Shown piece after piece: positions 1-12,075 of a DNA stretch of 64,000 bases. Made by a program: the position numbers and the translations under genes. Under the pieces are notes generated by a model. The model saw only the letters and a list, made by a program, of their open reading frames with translations, was not told the origin of the DNA and did no database searches. The stretch is from NCBI RefSeq assembly GCF_036417845.1, contig NC_089990.1, positions 3,360,001 through 3,424,000 of the forward strand, written 5' to 3'. Source of the DNA: Apteryx mantelli. Its lineage: Eukaryota; Chordata; Aves; Apterygiformes; Apterygidae. Numbering within the stretch: position 1 is the stretch's first letter; each line of letters opens with the position of its first letter.

Positions 1-199
1 AGCCTTGACAACATAGTTTCCTTAAGAGCTTTTGTTGATTTTTGCAGACTGGAGGGAGGTTACCATGGAGTTACCTATGGATGGGCGAGCAGAGACTCCA
101 TCGCGTTGGGAAAAGAGGATGGAGAGTAAGGTGGCAACGTTTGCAGATGATACGTAATTACTAGAAGCACTCCAAAAAAAAAACCCAAAACACACGAGC

Positions 200-1300
200 G
201 AGGGCAGAACCGCCGCGGGGCCTCATGGTGCCGAGCGAGTGGGTGACAACGCGGCGGGTTGGCGAAGGAAAGGTGTCGCACGCGGCGAGGCCGGGGGGAG
301 CGCGGCGGGCGCAGTGGCGGCCTCCAAACGGGCCGTTACGTGGAGCCGGACCCTCCGTCGCTGCCGAATACGCGCCTGAATTACGTGTTCAATGTTTAGC
401 AGCGGTCAAAAAGGCACCGGGACCGCGAGAAAGGGCGAAGCGACCTGCGCCGAGCATCGTCATCGCCGCCTGCGGCCCTTCGGCGGTGACCGGCGACCGT
501 CGGGCGCAACCTCTTCCCCGGGGACCCCCGAGGGCAACGCTGCCCGGACGGGGGAGCAAACGCCCCGGGGGGCAGCGGGGGACCCCCGTCCCCCCCCCAC
601 CACCACCCCCACGAGGAGATTCGGGCCCTGCTGGGAGGCGGCTCCACGCGGGGGGTCTCCCCCGAGGGGGTCGCTGCCCTGCCGCAGCAGCAGCGCGGGG
701 GCAGGAGGCCGTCGGGGGCAGCCGGGGCCGCGGGGGCTCCGCCGCCCGCCCCGCGCTCCCCCGCCCCGCCCCGCGCCGCCGCCGCCGCCGCCACCGCCCG
801 CCCCGGCCCTGCCCGGCCCGGCGCGGCCCCGCAGAGCGGCGCCCGGCGGCAGCGGCGGCGGCAGCGGCGGCAGCGGCAGCGGGGGAGCGCGGGGCCGCCG
901 CCCCGCCGGCATGGCCGCAGCGCAGCGGCGGCGGCCCCCGGCTGCGCGCTGAGGGCGGCGGCGGCGGCGGCGGCCGGGCGCGGAGCCCCGCGCTGCGGCA
1001 GCGGGCGGCGGGCGGCGGGCGGCGGGCAGGGGGCCGGCGGCGGCGGCGGGCGCCATGCGGCGGGGGGCGGCGGCGGCGGCGGCGGGGGGCTGCGGGGGCC
1101 CCGCCGGGGCGCTGCCCGCCCGCCGCACCGCGCCGCCCGCCGCGCCGCCCGCCTGAGCCGCGGAGCCGGGAGCAGGCGGCGGAGCCGAGGTGAGCGGCGC
1201 CGGGCGCGGGGGGGCCGCCGTCCTGTTGCGCTGCCGCCGGCGGCGGCGGTGGCGGCCGGGGTGGGGGTGGGGGGGGGGCGGGGGGAGGTCGGGCCGGCGG
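200..1300 (+). promoter_or_regulatory. FRMPD3: CpG-island promoter with CGG runs, probable FRMPD3 promoter
   Basis: The sequence changes abruptly from ordinary DNA (1-200, with an A-run at 174-190) to extremely GC- and CpG-rich DNA. It holds CCG/CGG triplet runs around 775-795, 845-885, 950-975 and 1065-1090. This is the composition of a vertebrate CpG-island promoter and GC-rich 5' UTR. No TATA box is evident. It is the first strong island upstream of the FRMPD3 PDZ exon on the same strand, so I infer that it drives that gene; the start site cannot be placed from sequence. It could instead serve an unrelated non-coding transcript. Confidence 0.6.
900..1189 (+). other. FRMPD3: Probable non-coding first exon ending at donor 1189/1190
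   Basis: The GC-rich island ends at a good splice donor, GAGCCGAG|GTGAGC, with the exon ending at 1189. Long proline/arginine/alanine-rich open frames here follow from the GC content and are not convincing protein. A small upstream frame begins with the ATG at 1055 and stops at 1154-1156 (33 codons), inside the presumed exon. The left border of the exon is unknown and 900 is only a guess. I infer it is the 5' UTR exon of FRMPD3, spliced over about 14.7 kb to the exon at 15881. Confidence 0.45.
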
Positions 1301-4300
1301 CCCCCGGTCAGCCCGGCGCAGGGGAGCCCGCAGCCCGGCCCCGCTCGGCTGCCCCCGGGACAGCGGTGTGTCCCGTGTCCCCCCGCCCCGGGCCGAGCTC
1401 GGCCGCCGCCCGCCGGGTCACCTTGGCACGGCCGCGGGAGGGGACGTCCTCGCCGGTAGCCCGGTGCCACGGCAGCCGCTGTCGCGGGGATCGTGCCTCA
1501 GGTTGCTGCAGCTGCAGGAAGGGCGAGGAAAGCGCTTGGGGTTGGGTTTTTTTATGTTCCCCCTCCGCCCCCCCCCCTTATTTTCCTGCTTTAATGCAAT
1601 TTGGACGGAATGAGTTTTGCTCCTCATCGGCAGCGGGGCTGGCGGAGCGATGGGGCTGGCTCCGAGCGGGGGGCTGCGGGGGCCAGAGAGCGACCGGGGG
1701 CTGTTTGTACCTTTCTCTTCTCTCGTGGCGACTCGCGAACCGTGTGCCGCCTTTCGCATTCCCGTGCCTCAGTTTCCCCACGTTTCCCCCTTCCCCATGT
1801 TGGAGTGAGAGGTGCAGGGTCCGGCCGGGGAGCTCGGAGGGCCACGGACGTGCCGACGGCAGCTCGCCGGCGACGGGGCAGGCGGGGGGCGAGCGAGCTG
1901 GCTGCCATCGGTGGGGGAGAGACGAGGTGGTTTTCACCGAAGCGGGCTGAGATGCGTTTCCTTGTGCCCGAGAGCCTCGCTGGATGCGAAACCGCCTTGA
2001 GGATAGGAGCAGCAGTGGGCCAGACCGCGGGTCGCCGAGCCTGTGCCTGGTCTCGGGCTGGAAGCAGATGCCTAGAAAAGGGGAAGGCAAATACCCGCTG
2101 TTTGAGGGGCAGATCTGAACGTGGTGTTCCTTGCGCTTAATAGTCTTTAATTGCTTTCCCTTCCACGAACTTGCCCGTCTCCCCGGGCCCCCGTGCGAGC
2201 TGTGAGCGCCCGCGCCGGCGCGCGGCGAGGACTCCCCCGCCTCGTCTACCGGCGAGCGAGCAAACGTCGCTTGGTTTGTGTTTTTTAACGCGCCGCCGGC
2301 TCGAAGGGAGCGGGAATAGTCAGCTGTGCTGTCCGCAGTCTGGCAGCTCCGACGTACCCCCCGGCCGGCGCCTGTCCAGCGGAGCAGCGCCGTCCGCCTG
2401 CGCCGCTCGCCGGCGCGTGACGGGTGGCAGGAGGGAAGGACGGGAGCGCTGCTCGGCTCCCGCCGGAGCCCAGCCCCGAGCTGCCGCGCCGCAGCCGGCC
2501 GCGGGGACCCGCTGCTACCCGAGTGTCCGGGTGTTTGGTGACACGCTGCCTGCCTCATCCGAGCGCTGCCGGTTACGCAGAGCCCGAGGAGAGGCAGGAC
2601 TCGCCGCTGGGGCGGGAGCCTGCACGCAGCTCCTGGCCGGAGCCGGCGCAGGCCTGGGGATGAGCCTCCGGGGACTGCTTGGGAGCGGGAGCACCGGCCA
2701 AACCGGCACGCAGCTAGTGCACCCCCGAGCCCCCCTTCCTGGGCTCGTCCCTGCCGTTGCCGAAGCTGCCGTGGGCCCCCGTGGGGACAAGCAGCCTCCT
2801 CCGCTTGCCCCAGGACTCGGGAAGTTGGGGCGTTTTCCCCCCACCCGTGTCAGTGCCAGCAGGGCACCCGCATGCCGCTCCAGCTCCGGGAGCGGAGCCG
2901 CTCTCCGTGGCCTGGGAGGTGGATGCGCTGACTGCACGCCCGATTGGCATGGCAACGAGCCCTGACCGCTCCGTCTCGGCTGCCGCACCACTCCGGAGCC
3001 TGGCGCTCGGTGTCCAGGCGTGCAGCCTCCTGCAGGGCCGGCCGCCGCAGGGCTTGCTCGCCGAGCGCCTGCGGGACGCTGCTGGCCGAGGCGCTCCGGC
3101 GTCGCGCGCCGTCGCGGAGCTGGCCCCCGCGGGGGTCGGAGCCGCTCTGCTGCTTCCCGGTGCTCCGGCGCCGCTGGCCCTACGCTCTCCTTGGGGCGCA
3201 CCCTAGAGCAGCCCTGGCTTTTGCAGCTCGCCCAGCTCGGAGCATCCTTTCGGGAGCAGGCTGCACCTCGGAGGACCCTCCTCGCGGCAGCTCCCAGCAC
3301 CCAGCGGTGCTCCCAGCGCTCCCATCCCATAGGAATGGGCCACCCAGGGCTCAGACTTTGTCCCTGTCTCCGTAGGCTGAAGGGCAGCTTGCTCGAGCTA
3401 AGGCCGGGGAAGGGAAAAGGTGTCCCCTGCAAAACCCACATGGATAGAGGCCCATCGGCTTCAAGCTTCCCGAGGCGAGAGGGAGGTTTTGTGCATGCAG
3501 CGAATGACGGTGAGCGATGGAGCTCGTTGCCAGCTAGTTCTAGCTTGCAGCTGAAGCTTAAAAGCGGAAAGTCCAGTCTAGCACGGGGGAAGCGCAGGGC
3601 AAAATGCGATCTCGTGATAAGGCGCCGTTCAGAGCTGCCCGTCTCGTGCTTTGCCGTGTCTCCTGCAGTCCTGCCAGCGGAGCTGCACCCCGGGGAGCGG
3701 GTCTGCGGGACTGGCTCCTGCGTCCGCAGAGATCGGGTTTTGCCCCGGATCTCGGCCCCGCGCTGCCTGGAGGATGCGTTCGGGGTTTGCTCAGCAGCTG
3801 CTCCCCGGCCCCAGAGGACAAAGCTCCAAGTCCTCCGCGCCGCCTCGGGCTGGCGGGGTTTCGCCAGCGCTGCTCCTGCCCCGCTCGCCCTGAAATCGGC
3901 AGCGCATCTCCCGATTCGGACCTGTGGGTTAAGCGCCGCTCGCCAGGGCATCTCCAGCCCGCCGGGACCACGTTCCTGCGGTGAAAGCTTTGCGGGATAC
4001 CGAGGGGGGCTGCTGCCCCGAGGAGCCTCCAGCCCGAAGGGGACGAGGCTGGGATCCGCAGGGGCCCCGTCTCGCCCCGCGCTGGCGGTGGGGATTGCAG
4101 CAAGGCTCTTTGCGTTTGAGTCCCGTTAGGCCCTGGTGCTGGGGTGTCTCATCCGACCTGCCGTCACCGCGGCCTGGGGCAGCCGCAGCGTTTCTGTCTC
4201 TCCTGCTGAGTGTGCCCGGGGCAAAAAGCCACCCCGGTCTCCTGGGGCCCAGACGCTTCGCTCTGCCCCCTTCCCCTTCCAGGGCTCGGCTGCGGCGTTG

Positions 4301-5644
4301 CGGCACTATCCGTCCTCAAGCCTTCCAGTGCAGGGAAGTGGTGGTGTGGGCACGGAGGACTGGGAGATGCCCACGGGGTTATTGCAGGGCACATCTGTTT
4401 CTCCAACTGATCTAGCCCTATCTAAAACCGATAGTGTCTTTCTTCTCCCATGACTCCTTCTGGGATCTTTGCTGCCCGGAGGGCTGGAAATCTCCTATCT
4501 GGCTGAACATTATTTCCGGATGGTCCGGCACTGGCTGGTTCGTGTGGCAGGAGCATCCTTTTGGTGGAGCAGCGCTTTCACCTGAGCCCTGCTCCCTGGA
4601 GTCCTGGCGAGGCACGGCTGTCCTCCTTTCGCGGCCCTCGCTGGCCGGCCTGGGCAAGCTCTGCTCATCTCCTGCGCTCGCCGTGGCTGACGGCGGGGAG
4701 CCCCTTCCCCGCCCGTTGCGGTGGGAGCCCTCCTTTCCCCAGCACGGAGGCCTGGAGGTGGGTTGGAGGAGACCCTGCTCTACAGCAGAGACTTCTCCTG
4801 CAGGCTGGGGCCGAGACGTGGCAGACGGGCACCACCTCTGAAGGCTTGGCAGCCACCAAGCACCTTTGGCCAGCCCTAAATCACCGTGAAAACATCTCGG
4901 TTGGGAGCGGGATGGTGCAGGAACTTCAAACCCAGCGTCGCCACAGCTGGTCTGAGGGAATGCGACATCTGCCTTTAACGTGCGTTCAGCACAGCGGATG
5001 CTCCCACACGTTCACAGATGTGTACGTGCTTTCTCTTCTCCAAGGATGGATCCTTGAAGCCAGCACGTCTCTGCCAGCGTTGGTGGATCCAGGCTCACTG
5101 ACACCAGAGCAACCCGGTCTGCGGAGCTCTCCCGGCTTCTCCCCCTGTCCCGTCTCCCTCCGGCAGGGACAGAGGGTGGTGCCAGACTCGGGTCTGCGTG
5201 GGAATTTCCTAGCGGTGACTTCGCTGTCCCTGCTGGGTTTAAAGAGACCCGGGGCTCTGGTCTGGGGTGGCGGAGGTGTTTGGCGATGGAGCTGCGTCCC
5301 CCTCCGGAGATGGGTCCCATGCTCATCCGCTCGTCCCAGCCCGGCCGGGCGCGGGATGGATGCCCAGGGACGTTAGGAGCGCTCCTGAGCTCCTTGGCAT
5401 CCGCTCTCTTTTCTCTCTTCCTTTTCAATTAATCAGCAGCTGCCCTCAGCAGCCAGCCGCTGGTGAGGTTTCTCTCCTAAATAGCGTTATCGATCGCCTG
5501 GGAAGCCTGCTTTCGCGCTGGGAGATACGTGCGTGTGCGGACGAGCTCCGTGCCAGGGCCCGGCGGGGAGCAGCGCGGGCTGGGACGCGGCGGGGCCGCT
5601 CGGCGCCCCGGGGAAGCGCCGGCGCCGTTCGCGCCACGAGCCGT

Positions 5645-5660
5645 GTGTGTATATACACAC
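5645..5660. repeat. Perfect 16-bp GT/AT/AC palindrome
   Basis: GTGTGTATATACACAC is fully self-complementary and is followed by further CA-type dinucleotides to about 5672. It is alternating purine-pyrimidine sequence able to form a cruciform or Z-DNA, and lies in the presumed first intron of FRMPD3. Confidence 0.85.
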
Positions 5661-8250
5661 GCACACGCACACATACGCTGCGTATGCAGCACCTAGCGCT
5701 GTAGCAGCTGCGGATCGCTCGGAGCCCGTGAGCGTTTTTGCAGACGGTCTCCGGCAGCAGCGAGCGCCCGGTCTGCCTGCTCTCCGCGAGCCAATCTGCG
5801 CGGCGGTCGCGGGGAAGAACAGTTGGGGTTTTGTGAAGCTGGCAGAATTCACAGCTAAAATAGCACACCAGAAATACGTCCAATCCAATCTCCTTTGTAA
5901 TCTTGTTTTCGTTTAAGCCTGCAGGGTTGTTTTTTTTTTGGGGGGGGGGGGAGCGAAAGCAAAGCGTGAAGGGAGTTTATGACCCGCGCCGGCGAGGTTT
6001 GCACGGTGCCCTGTGCCGCCCGGCCCCGGTTTGCAGCGGGGCTGCCCGGCTCGCAGGGGGGGTCTCCCGCCCGCGCCCGGCCCCGGCTCCCCTGGCAGGC
6101 AGCGACGTGCCGCGGTGGGGGCCGTTCGCGCCCTGGAGCCGGTCCAAAGCCGGCTCCCGCAGCCGGGCAGCGCGAGCTATTGCAATATATTAGCGGCTGT
6201 CGCATTTGCCTCGTCCTGGCCAGCTCACGGCGGAGAGGAAGGAAACGATCTTGCTGCTGCCGCCGCCTTTGCGGGCTGCGTTTCTCTTCAGGTTTCCAGC
6301 CGCATAGTGTCCCAGATCTCCTGCCAATAGCAGGGAGCTAACTGATAATGCAGCTGCTATTAATAAAGCAAGTGTTGTTACATATTCATATCAGTCAAAT
6401 TTCTAATTCCACAATATTAAAAAAAAAAGAGAGAGAGCGAGGGAAAAGAAACGCGGGTGTTTCGCAGGGCTGGTGGAGGGAGCTGCTCGGCAGGGCGGTG
6501 TCGAAGGCGCCTTTCCCTGGCGCTGACGGAGCCTGCTCTGCTCGTGTTCCTCCGGTTTGGGATCCCGAACTGGGAATTCCAGGTCTGGACACCAAATGCT
6601 ATTGCAGGATCCCCCGGGCACCGCTGGGAAGCGGGAGCGGTGCCAAACCTTTGAGTTCAGGTGGCCGGATTGACGGTACTGTCTCAGTGCTCATCTCTGT
6701 TTTACATAGGAGATTGCACGTATTGCATAAATTAAAAAGTATAGAAAAATTTGAGTGTCTAAATCCAAGATATAAATATATTTGCACAGCCATTAAAAAA
6801 GGAAAGTATACCAAAGAAGCCTGGCCGATGGCTGAATGCACCTACGCTGCCATTCCTGCAGTAAAATATGCTTTTTGTCATTGCTACAGCATTAAAAAAA
6901 AAAAGACTCTCTCCAGATTTGTAGCAGCGCTTTATGGTAAGCCGTAAATTGGAAGAGTTACCTTATTATTCACAGAGTGTTATGGGGATGTCGGTAAATG
7001 ACTGCGCCGTTAAGGCTGCGTGGAGACTGGCGCGTAAAGCAAAACTCGCGCCCTTCCTTCCGAGTGGTGGAATTGCATTTCGAGATTTGCCCAAATAAAT
7101 GGCACGCAGGCCAGGAACAGGCGCGGGAAAGGGGTTGCTCTGTCGTGGGCTCGCTGTCGCGGCAGCCCGTCGTCCCCTTGGGATGCTGCGGAGGATGCAG
7201 GGACGTGGCGCCTGCTCCCATGCTCCCGAGTTTCCCAGTCGGGTCCGGCCCCAGGCCTTTACGGATGCGCTCGGCTCGCCTCCCGCGTCTCCCCTGGCCC
7301 GTCCGCCTGCGCCGCGTCTCTGCGCCAGCCCTGGGTCCTGGGCTGGCATCCCGCTCCCTGCGTGTCCGCTCCCGCTTGCTCTGCTCCGTGGCGGAGACGC
7401 TTCGATCCCCAAAGCTCGGCGCTGCGGCGGGCAGGAGGAGCGAGCGCGGCGGTCGGCCGGAAGCCGAGGCTGCTCCCGCTCGTTGCGCTGGTGCCTCCGG
7501 AGAGCCCCTTGCCGGGCCTGCGGAGCGCAAGGCGCTTCGCTGGGGAGAGGCAGAAATAAGGGAATTTGGTGTCAAGGAGGCGGCCGTCGCCCTCTCGTCC
7601 GTCCCTGGCCTGCAGGGACGCGCGCAGGTCTCTCGTCCCGCTGTGCCTCCGTTTCCTCCCCCTTCCGAGCGGGAGCGATGCTGACTCCCGGGAAGGTGCT
7701 TTGGGAGGCAAATTGAGTGCGAAGCGCTCTCCCGGTCCCCGCTGTCGCGTCGGGGTGCTCGGATGGGCTCTCCGAGTCCCCCTGCCCCGGGAGGGCCCGG
7801 CGCACCCGCTGGCGCTTGGAGGAGACGTGCTGCAGCTCTGGGCTAAGGGAGTTTTCCTTCGCGGCGGCTCTCTTCCCGCTCGGCTTGCAGGGAGCATCGT
7901 TGGCGTAAGCGAGGTATTTGCGTGATCCGTGTTTCGCGGCGATGGTTCCCTTTCCGAGGAGGGCTTGGGGGGGGGCTCGTGCCGCCCTTGGCGCGGGGTG
8001 AGCAGGTGTCTTTGCAAGAGCTCCTTGCCCAGCCCAGCCTGCCGGAGGGCTGCTCCTGCTTCCCCTGATCCCATGGGAATGTGGCAGCGTCTCATCGCTC
8101 GCGCCTGCAGCTCCCTACTCGGCATGGGAAACCCGGCGGGAGGCGCGGGAAGGGCTTGGCGCACGGAGCTGGCTCTCACGCCGGGCTTTGCTGGCCGAGG
8201 GGAGAAAGGCCACGAGGAAGCAGCCGCTGGCTGGGATGCGGTTGCCGGCA

Positions 8251-8306
8251 GGTGAAATACCGGTACACGGGTGAATACCGGTACGTGGGCGAATACCGGT
8301 ACGCAG
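8251..8306. repeat. Three tandem ~19-bp units each centred on palindrome TACCGGTA
   Basis: Three units of 18-19 bp follow one another, each reading roughly GTGAATACCGGTACGCGG. Each contains the 8-bp palindrome TACCGGTA. It looks like a short tandem expansion in GC-rich intronic DNA; a cluster of protein-binding half-sites is possible but unproven. Confidence 0.8.
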
Positions 8307-11300
8307 GTGTCCGGGCTGCCGGGCGCCGGCTCCGGGAGCTCAGCAGGAAGCGGAGCCAGTCCTGGCCTCGGATTATTTCCGCTCCTCGCTCTCACGCAGC
8401 CCACGCATGCTCTCGGCAGATCCCGCGCGGACCGGACGGGCGGCAGAGCAGGACCGAGCCTGGCCCGGGAGGCGGAGGTTGAAGCCGTCCCGGCTCACCC
8501 TGCGCCGGCGGCTCTCCCAAAACGCCGTGCTCGCTCGGCTCCCGCGTATCGTCTGCTCCGAGCTGCCCGGTGTCCCGGGTTGGATCTCCTGCCGTCCGTC
8601 CCGCGAAGCCCTGGCAGCTCGCTCGGTGGTGGCGATCCCTCCTGGGGTGCTGCCTCTCCTCTCCCCTTCTCCCGATTTCCTCCTCAGATTTCATCCCTCA
8701 GGGTCTACGCTAGCAGATGACCCTTCCCCAGGTTGGGCTTCGGAAGCTTTGAAGAAAAGTGATTCAACACCTGGTTGATCTTTTTTTTTGGGGTGTGTGT
8801 GTGTGGTTTCCCCCCGCCTTTAATTTCAGTCGCGTTTTGGGTGTAGAGCAGCGGGTCGCCCTGCTGCTGGACGCGGCCCTGTCGCCTCCAAGCCGTCCTT
8901 GCGGGACGAGCAGCCGGATGCTTCGCGCTCGGCCCCGGCGCTTGCGAGAGGAGGACGCCGGTGCTTGCGTCGCCTCCCCTCTTTGGAGGAGGAGATCTTT
9001 ACGGCAAGGTCTTCTCCTGCTCGCTGCCTTCAGGACAGATCCAAGTGAGACGGTCGGTGACAGCGCTGATCCTAATCACCGGCTGGACACGGTGTTTACC
9101 TGCCGCCGGCAATCTTCTTGCAAACGAGGCGTCAGCAGGGAAGCTGGCGAACGCCAGGCGCCGCGTGTGGATTTTACGAAAGCAATAAAGCGACGCTGGA
9201 CCGCGCGAGGAGGAGCAGCTCCGCTGGCAGCCAGCGGGATGCCGGAGACCCGGGATGGCGGGTGACGAGGTCTTGATCTCACAAGCCTGTTTGAGATGGC
9301 AGCGCCTCATCACTCGCTCCTCCACCTGGCACTTGTTTAGGGGGTCCTTGCGGAAGTTACTTGAACCGTGCGCACGCCAAAACCCCAGCTTCTTCTGGCT
9401 CTTCTGCTAAAAAAGGCAGTGTGCTTTAGCTGGGGTCCGGCTCCAGCTGCTTCCCCAGGAATCACTGCTTAGTATGAAAAGCAAAGGCCGCGCATAACAT
9501 CTGTGGGCTTGGTGGCTCTTCTCAGTCCACGTGCGGTTGGGTTGCACAGCCCTGTTCCTCAAGGAGCTGACCCAGATGCATCTCTGGTCTCCCGGTCCCA
9601 TACAACGTGTAAAGGATTTCCCTAGCCCAGGAGGTCTGGAGGCATCTTCCCCGCCTAGGTCTCCTGGGCGTTATTTGGAAGCTGCCCCTAGACCCCGAGC
9701 CTGCTGCTGGTGGTCGGTGTTAGACCTTGACCCGTCGCGGCGGCGCTTTGGAGCCCAAGCGGCACAGCTGAGCAGCTGGGTCGCAGCATTGGCGGGGCTG
9801 TAAGGAGGGAGCCGGGCACATCTGCTCCGCGGTCCGGCTGCCCGGGCGCGCTCGCGGCGAAGGCTCGCCGGCGTGGGCTGCAGCGCCCTCTCCTCGCCCC
9901 CGGAAACGCCCGGAGTCCTGGCGGGTCGGAAGAGCTGCGTTTTCACGGTCTGGCGCGGCGGGTGAGCCGGCTGCCGTTGCTACCGGCGCGTCTGCGTCAG
10001 CTCCAGCCGCCGCCTCCTGCAGAGCCGCTGCAGCGGCAGGTAAAGTCAGCGTTAGCACTTCCTAATTAACGGGAAGGATTTTATATGAATCCATATGAAT
10101 TTAGCACGGAGTAGGTGGACCTGGAGACCATCCCCTCTGCCTGGCACACACCATCCTCCCAGCGCACCTCTGCCAGGCCAGCAGCTTCTCTGAGCGAGAA
10201 GAGTTTTGGGGTGACTATGGCTGGTCTTCTCCTGGGGTGCCCTTCGTGTTGATGGCCTTCCATCTGTCTTGATGGCCTTCTCACTGTTTGTATAGGGCTG
10301 GTAGGAAAACCATTCCCTGGCCACAGCTTTGGTCATCCCAGTCAATCCCAGGGCTGGATTTGAAGCCACAGCCTGTTTAGATACCGGGTATGTGAGGATG
10401 GATCCCCACCAAGGTTGGCTGCGCTGTCTGCATTTCTCCAGCTGCCAGGAGTGCTTCGTTCTGCACGCCTTGAGCGTTGTATGTGTTCTCTCCACATCTG
10501 CTGCCACCTCCCTTCCCAGTCCTTTCCAGCCGCCGCCGCCTGACAGCCCCTCGGTTTTCCAGGACGGATTCACGAGTCCGTCCTAGCGTTGTTAGCAGAA
10601 TTCATAACTCCCGTCGCCCTGTGACAGCGAGCTGTTTGGCAGCCAGGCGGTATTAAGGACCAACTGGCACGTCTGCTGAGAGCGTTCCGGTTTTTTTCGT
10701 TGTTGTTCTGATTACCTTTTTTATAGGCTAACAGAAGGCTTTTAATCTGGACAGTGAAGTGAAAAAAAAAAAAGGGAGAAGCTTTGCACAGATCTTCCGC
10801 TGCCCCCAGGCAGAGCTCTCCTTCCGCGGAGGCGCTGAGCCGGAGCGGGGGAAGCAGGGGCAGATGCCTCCTTGGGTCCACATCTCCTCTGGCAGGTTGT
10901 TTTGATGCTCTCGGCCCAACTAGGAGCATCGGGGAGAGGCTGCCCCGTGCCGGCGTCGCGCTGCATGGGACACGTTGTGGATAACGCCGGGTGGCAGGGT
11001 GGCAGGTCCTGCTGGGACAGCCGGAGCTGGCGTGCCGTCGCCGGAGCTGTCAGCGCTGGCTCCAGCGGGTGCAGCCAGCATGGGCAGCACTCGCCCCTAG
11101 CGGGTCGCAGCCGGGAGGGCTGTAGTTTTCCCTGCCTGTTCTCGGGAAGCTGCTCAAGCCCGGGTCCGCGTGAGCCGCCGCTCGGCTGTGCTCACCGGGA
11201 GCGGCGGAGCAGGCTGGAGGGCCTGCGCCCACGGCAGGGTGACGGGCACGCGCCTGCGTCACGAAAACAAGCCCCGCGTTGATATGCAGAGCACGGAGCC

Positions 11301-11339
11301 GGCGTGCCGGGCGAGCAGGCGCTTCCTCGGCTGCCGGCT

Positions 11340-12075
11340 CCAAGCCGGAGCAAGCCGGGCAGCGGGACCCATGTGCCTCTCCTTGCACCCACTGGCATGG
11401 GGCTGTGCACCCGCGGAGCGCTCGGATCCCAGCCGGACCAAGCCGGGTGGCGGGACCTGTGCACCTTGCCTTGCACCCGCCGGCATGGGGCTGTGCACCC
11501 GTGGGTTGCCCAGATCCCACCCGGAGCAAGCCGGGCGGCGGGACCTGTGCACCTCGCCTTGCACCCGCCGGGATGGGGCTGTGCACCCGCGGAGCGCCCG
11601 GATCCCAGCCGGAGCAAGCCGGGCGGCGGGACCTGTGCACCTTGCCTTGCACCCGCCGGCATGGGGCTGTGCACCCGTGGGTTGCCCAGATCCCACCCGG
11701 AGCAAGCCGGGTGGTGGGACCCATGCACCTCGCCTTGCACCCGCTGGGATGGGGCTGTGCACCCACGGAGCGCCCGGATCCCACCTGGAGCAAGCTGGGC
11801 GGCGGGACCCGTGCACCTCGCCTTGCACCCGCCGGGATGGGGCTGTGCACCCACGGAGCGCCCGGATCCCACCCGGAGCAAGCCGGGCAGCGGGACCCGT
11901 GCACCTCGCCTTGCACCCGCCGGGATGGGGCTGTGCACCCACGGAGCGCCCGGATCCCACCTGGAGCAAGCCGGGCGGCGGGACCCGTGCACCTCGCCTT
12001 GCACCTGCCGGGATGGGGCTGTGCACCCGCGGAGCGCCCGGATCCCAGCCGGAGCAAGCCGGGCGGCGGGACCCG
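11340..12075. repeat. 88-bp minisatellite, about 8.3 copies
   Basis: The landmark CAAGCCGGG (or a one-base variant) recurs at 11351, 11439, 11527, 11615, 11703, 11791, 11879, 11967 and 12055, exactly 88 bp apart every time. Copies differ by scattered substitutions and there are no length changes. The early copies alternate between two variants, one with GAGCGCTCGGATCCCAG and one with GTTGCCCAGATCCCAC, giving a 176-bp higher-order unit. Because 88 is not a multiple of 3, an open frame through the array passes through all three frames of the unit. Long open frames on both strands therefore carry no coding meaning by themselves. Confidence 0.95.

Larger units (their letters stand above)
1190..11338 (+). 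other. GC-rich presumed first intron of FRMPD3, left part; no gene seen
   Basis: No exon with recognisable protein content was found here. Many long open frames on both strands are Pro/Arg/Ala/Ser-rich and result from scarce stop codons in GC-rich DNA. Visible items are a G12 run after a T-run near 5930-5951, a GT/AT/AC palindrome at 5645-5660, AT-rich islands at about 6340-6440 and 6700-6960, a triple TACCGGTA repeat at 8251-8306, and a GT run near 8795. Confidence 0.5.

Noticed and set aside
225-1193. Open frame of more than 300 codons over the CpG island, and an antisense frame of similar length
   Set aside because: Composition is almost only Arg/Pro/Ala/Gly/Ser because stop codons are rare at this GC content. 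No domain is recognised and the overlapping antisense frame is equally open.
2515-4129. Long overlapping frames on both strands (up to ~480 codons)
   Set aside because: GC-driven; no domain, no plausible splice structure, both strands equally open.
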